DNA from: Syncephalastrum monosporum B8922 | Taxonomy: Eukaryota > Mucoromycota > Mucoromycetes > Mucorales > Syncephalastraceae | Direction: 5' to 3' | Length of the DNA stretch: 64,000 nucleotides | NCBI GenBank assembly: GCA_000697355.1 | Contig: JNEN01000841.1 | Coordinates: 1 to 64,000, forward strand | In this document: piece after piece, positions 60,217 through 64,000 of the stretch | Numbering within the stretch: the stretch's first letter is position 1 | Layout: each line of letters starts with the position of its first letter | Notes under the pieces: model-generated | The model's database searches: none | What the model saw: only the letters and a program-made list of their open reading frames with translations | What the model was told of the DNA's origin: nothing | Position numbers and translations under genes: made by a program

Positions 60217-60828
60217 ATGCCTCACTCTTTCGGTCGTAAGTATCGCTGAAATGCTGTAATTATACTAGATTTTCGATTGACGTTTACTGTTGTAAAGTTC
60301 GCGCACGCACTCGGCACATGTTCTCGCGCAAGTTCCGCGAGCATGGCCCCACCCACCTTTCGACTTACTTGACGACCTACAAGGTGGGCGACATTGTCGA
60401 CATCAAGGCCAATGCCTCCATTCAGGATGGCATGCCCCACAAGTTCTACCACGGGTAATTAGCAAAAGAAGGACAGCACATCAAAAAGGCCGGATTATTT
60501 AATGGATAAGTTGATGTATAGCCGCACCGGTGTCGTCTACAACGTCACCAAGTCTGCCGTCGGTGTCCTTATCAACAAGCGTGTTGGCAACCGCTACATC
60601 GAGAAGCGTGTCAACGTCCGCATTGAGCACGTCAAGCACTCCAAGTGCCGTCAGGAGTTCTTGGACCGTGTCAAGATCAACGCCGAGAAGAAGAAGCAGG
60701 CCAAGGCTTCGGGCCAGAAGGTCAACTTGAAGCGTATCCCTGTTCAGCCCCGTGAGGCTCGCTTCGTCTCCACCGAGAACAACGTTCCCCAGACCATCCA
60801 GCCCATCCCCTACGAGACTCTTTTGTAA
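60217..60828 (+). CDS. RPL21: 60S ribosomal protein eL21 (RPL21)
   Basis: Three exons: 60217-60235, 60298-60454 and 60522-60828; 160 aa, the family length. It begins [23 protein letters not shown] and includes [52 protein letters not shown] and ends with QPIPYETLL. It is a core protein of the large subunit. The very short first exon encodes MPHSFG only. Codon use is strongly biased, as in ribosomal protein genes, and a 5' UTR intron is likely just upstream. Confidence 0.97.
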
Positions 60829-61193
60829 AATAAAAAAGATGCACGATGGAACGAGGTTATTGTCCTTACTGTTTTACATATCGCATATCATTTCGCACTT
60901 GATTCTTGGATCAGTCCATTGTGCTTATTTTCGGGCTTGAATCAGATCACCCATCCACCCGTACTTTTAAAACAGCCTTATCCATATCCATGCACACCTT
61001 CATAGCGCAGTGATTGTATCAATATCTCATATGGCAGCATGGACAGACAAATAACAAAGTAGCTGAGTAGGATCGGGAGCGCCGGAAAGCGGACCCTGGG
61101 GGCCGTGCCCGATGACACATAATAGCGGCAAGGCACATAAAGAGAGCCGGAGGGGGCAACCCAAAATTCTTCCTTTGTTTGTTCCTTTCCCAA
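60829..61193. other. intergenic between RPL21 and the LETM1-domain gene
   Basis: 365 bp with no coding signal; AATAAAAAAG directly after the RPL21 stop may act as the polyadenylation region. Confidence 0.5.
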
Positions 61194-62627
61194 ATGACGA
61201 CCATCGCACGGACAGGTCTCCTCAGCAACCGTGTCTTGCTCTCTGCACGGTACGATCCAACCTCACTCTCGGTGACCCTTTTATAAACTCATTGGCAACT
61301 AGGTCCTCTGCCTTGCACGCACGATCGCCTGCCTTGGCTCATCGCTTTGCAGTGTACCGTCCCTTGAGCACAACCCCATCGCTGTGGCAACAGGTCCAGG
61401 AGAACAAGGCCCCTGTCGAGTCGCAGTCTCGCATCCGTCAATTATACCAAAAATCGAAAGAGCTTGTCACGTTTTATAAGGATGGTCTCAAGCTTCTCTG
61501 GTCTAACAACAAGCAAGCCAAGGCCCTGTTGGCCAAGGTCGACCAGGGGAACTACAGCCTTGACAGAAACGAATATCAGCTGGTACATCCCTGTTATTTT
61601 CGATCGACATGAAGTGGGACTCACGTTGCGATGGACAGGTTCACCGATCCAAGAAGGATATGGTCAAGCTGATTCCCTTTGGCATTATCTTCCTTATCTT
61701 GCCTGAATCGGTAGGAACCGTCTTTTCGATCCTCCTCTTTTTTTAACTGTCTTGGCAGATCCCGCTTTGGGTTATCTTTGTTCCCAGCATCATTCCCAGC
61801 ACCTGCCTCACTCCAGCCCAGATTGTACGTTCTCTCATCCATATAAAAGGCACCCGTGGTCCTGACGCAGTTCATTAGGAGAAGCAACGGAAGAAACTGG
61901 ATGCGGCCCGCCAAATCCGATCGGCGAGTGTTATCCGTCAGTCCAAGAATATCCCTGGCGTGAGTGTCGCAAGCCCATTTTGACAGCTCTGGCTGATCAT
62001 TTACTGTCAAATTAGATTTCCGCAGAGGACTTTCTGTCAAAGAAGAGCTTTATCCGGATTGCGAAGCATTATAACGAGGATTTTGATCTGAACCGGATCA
62101 ACAGACAAAACCTGATGGCGATGTGTCGGTAAGACCGCGACCGTCCTGATTTCTGCGCTTCTGTATATTCTAACAGCAAGTAGGTTCATGGGTCTTCCTG
62201 GCTGGGGCACGCGCGGTATGGTTCAGAAGCGTCTCGATAAGCACATTGAATACTTGACAGAGGACGATAAGGTGAAGAAACAGGCACATCAACACGGGGT
62301 TGGATAACTGATGACTCTCGTACGTGGATAGCTTATTGCCCGACAAGGCGGTGTGAATACCTTATCGTTGACTGATCTACAGCAAGCAGTTGAGGAACGC
62401 GGCATGTAAGCATAGTGCACAATGAACAGTGCACAGTGAATAGGACACAGGACACCAGAACGTGTTGACTCAATAACTACGTGTGTAGGCGGTCGATCGG
62501 CGTGGATGAGGATCAGCTTCGCAAGAGTCTTGACTATTGGATTTCTTTACAGCTAGGAGAGCCGCCGATTAGCCCTGGACTGCTGATTTTCAGCAGACAG
62601 TTTGTGCTGAACTCGACTTACAAATAG
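61194..62627 (+). CDS. LETM1/Mdm38-type mitochondrial inner-membrane protein
   Basis: Nine exons: 61194-61249, 61303-61582, 61639-61710, 61759-61824, 61879-61959, 62016-62128, 62184-62271, 62332-62405 and 62489-62627; 322 aa. The N-terminus is a Ser/Arg/Ala-rich mitochondrial presequence. The LETM1 core has KLIPFGIIFLILPES and IPLWVIFVPSIIPST, then the RBD-like part FMGLPGWGTRGMVQKRLDKHIEYL and SIGVDEDQLRKSLDYWI. LETM1/Mdm38 proteins affect K+/H+ exchange and ribosome tethering at the inner membrane. At 322 aa it is shorter than Mdm38 (about 570 aa), resembling LETMD1-like proteins. The stop is four bases before a possible ATG of the next gene. Confidence 0.88.
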
Positions 62628-62809
62628 AGCCATGGCAGGCCCGGGTAAGCAGCCCTCTCTGTAGAATAGATAGACAACCCAATAGAGTAAGGACATAGAA
62701 GACAGTGTGGTAGCAAGAATAAATGAAGATCGGCGGGATTTGAATTTACCATGGACCAAATGAGAACGAGAGGGTGCGCACAGCTCACGTTTGGAGTGAC
62801 ATTGCGTTC

Positions 62810-64000
62810 ATGACGATAACACACAGACAAAAACCGTCTGCAAGTGGGACGACGGCCGCCGCTTCATCGTCAGAATACCAAGTCGACGACAAGGAGCCGC
62901 CCAAGTTCCACTGCGATGCGTGCAGCAACGATGTGACCAACACAGTGCGGATTCGATGTGCAGACGACGAGTGCCCCGATTTTGATCTGTGCATTACGTG
63001 CTTCAGCGGTGGGGCCGAGCCAATGAAACACAAGACAAACCACGCATATCGGATAGTGAAGCCGCAGAACTTTCCGGTGTTCACCGAGGACTGGGATGCG
63101 GACGAAGAGCTGCTTCTTATCGAGGCCTGCGAGAAGAACGGCATGGGCAACTGGCAGGCGATCGCAGACTACGTGGGCACCAAGGACAAGCGCGAGTGCG
63201 AGCAGCACTACCTCGATGTCTACGTGTCCAGCCCCGATTGGCCCTTGCCTCGGATGGACATCAAGTTTGACGGCCTGACCGAAAGCGAATGCCGCGAGCG
63301 CAAGCGACAGCGTCTGCAGCAGTCGCGAGGGCTCCTCCCGCGCAGCAAGGTGCCGGCCAAGAGCAGCAAACCCGTGACCAGCGGGCCGGCCTTCCACGAG
63401 ATCCAGGGCTACATGCCCCGCCGCTTTGAGTTCGAGACCGAGTACGAGAACGACGCCGAGCAGTTTGTCAAGGACATGGTCTTTAACGAAGATGATACCC
63501 AGGAGGAGATTGATTTGAAGGTCATGGTTCTCGACATATACAACACGCGCCTGGACAGGCGCATGGAGCGGAAACGGCTCATCTTTGAGCGCGGCTGGCT
63601 TGATCACAAGAAGCATGTGGCGGCAGAACGGAGGCGGCAAGGCAAGGAAAAGGAGATCCACAACCGCACACACGTCTTTTGTCGGCTCCAGACACAGGCC
63701 GACCACGACGCATTTGTGCAAGGCCTCGTCCGCGAGCAGCAGTTGCGCGACCGCATTGCAGCGCTCCAGGAGTGGCGTCAGGCTGGCCTGACTTCCATCC
63801 GCCAGGGCGAGCAGTACGAAAAAGACAAGCAGCAGCGCCTGGCACACATCAAGACCCTCGTCTCTCTCTCGAACGAACGCATCGGCACGGCTGCCACCAA
63901 CCAGCGTAGCAATTACCGTGCGCAGATGGCGGCCCTCTCCACCAATTACTACACAAAACCGTCGCCCAGCGGAAATATTCCCTCATCCACGACCACTGCC
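62810..64000 (+). CDS. ADA2: ADA2, SAGA transcriptional adaptor (partial, runs off right edge)
   Basis: The frame is open to the end of the window (at least 397 codons). It has a ZZ zinc finger (FHCDAC, CADDECPDFDLCITC, then HAYRIVKP), then a SANT domain (DWDADEELLLIEACEKNGMGNWQAIADYVG), KRECEQHYLDVY, then the conserved ADA2 block with GYMPRRFEFETEYENDAEQ and FNEDDTQEEIDLKVMVLDIYN. The C-terminal SWIRM domain would lie beyond the window. ADA2 binds Gcn5 in SAGA and helps acetylate histones. Two starts are possible: ATG at 62810 with no intron (used here) or ATG at 62632 with an intron 62661-62826; phase fits both. The second would place the start four bases after the LETM1 stop. Confidence 0.93.
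   Translation, partial: MTITHRQKPSASGTTAAASSSEYQVDDKEPPKFHCDACSNDVTNTVRIRCADDECPDFDLCITCFSGGAEPMKHKTNHAYRIVKPQNFPVFTEDWDADEELLLIEACEKNGMGNWQAIADYVGTKDKRECEQHYLDVYVSSPDWPLPRMDIKFDGLTESECRERKRQRLQQSRGLLPRSKVPAKSSKPVTSGPAFHEIQGYMPRRFEFETEYENDAEQFVKDMVFNEDDTQEEIDLKVMVLDIYNTRLDRRMERKRLIFERGWLDHKKHVAAERRRQGKEKEIHNRTHVFCRLQTQADHDAFVQGLVREQQLRDRIAALQEWRQAGLTSIRQGEQYEKDKQQRLAHIKTLVSLSNERIGTAATNQRSNYRAQMAALSTNYYTKPSPSGNIPSSTTTA

Noticed and set aside
62690..62760. ATTTGAATTTACC-type T-arm look-alike near the LETM1/ADA2 boundary
   Set aside because: No cloverleaf forms around it.

Overview
The window reads as nuclear DNA of a filamentous fungus. Genes are dense and cut by many short introns (mostly about 45-95 nt, GT-AG, with one probable GC-AG), the proteins are fungal (PMA1-type proton pump, SHO1 osmosensor, a GPI wall protein, GATA factors of the NsdD type), and there are tRNA genes with eukaryotic promoter boxes. 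A GT47 exostosin-like enzyme and a decayed Fanzor (eukaryotic TnpB relative) lean towards an early-diverging fungus, most likely Mucoromycota. That placement is inference.

Layout. 1-600: an open frame running off the left edge (possible mobile element) beside tRNA-Gln(CTG). 1.2-12.8 kb: Whi5/Nrm1-like regulator, PMP3-type proteolipid, CHL1/DDX11 helicase, FEX fluoride exporter, GNAT acetyltransferase and a two-finger GATA factor. 13.9-17.1 kb: PMA1 on the minus strand. 17.1-24.8 kb: a gene-poor, TE-scarred stretch with a broken Fanzor relic, one small mitochondrial-type gene, tRNA-Thr(AGT) and a perfect 45-bp inverted repeat. 24.9-47.7 kb: the densest part, with LSG1, a SIRT4-like sirtuin, a Snl1-like BAG protein, a PSP1-domain protein, acetoacetyl-CoA synthetase, an alpha/beta hydrolase, RPS29, SHO1, a GPI-anchored Ser/Ala-rich protein, a YdcZ-family membrane protein, an NsdD-like GATA factor, the YME1 i-AAA protease and a LEA-like mitochondrial protein. 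47.7-51.2 kb: intergenic DNA with a decayed Ty3/Gypsy integrase. 51.2-64 kb: a CaMKK-like kinase, GH12 endoglucanase, GT47 glycosyltransferase, a probable pseudogene, RPL21, a LETM1-domain protein, and ADA2 running off the right edge.

Genes are not in operons. Recurrent cellular themes are mitochondria (YME1, LETM1-type protein, SIRT4-like sirtuin, LEA-like protein), plasma membrane and ion homeostasis (PMA1, PMP3, FEX, SHO1), ribosome production (RPS29, RPL21, LSG1) and transcription (two GATA factors, Whi5-like, ADA2). Most exon joins below were worked out by hand from splice signals and reading phase, and the summed phases close for each gene. Weak joins are marked as such. The most unusual items are the Fanzor relic near 19.1-19.7 kb, the perfect palindromic element at 23.5 kb, and the very tight LETM1/ADA2 junction at 62.63 kb.
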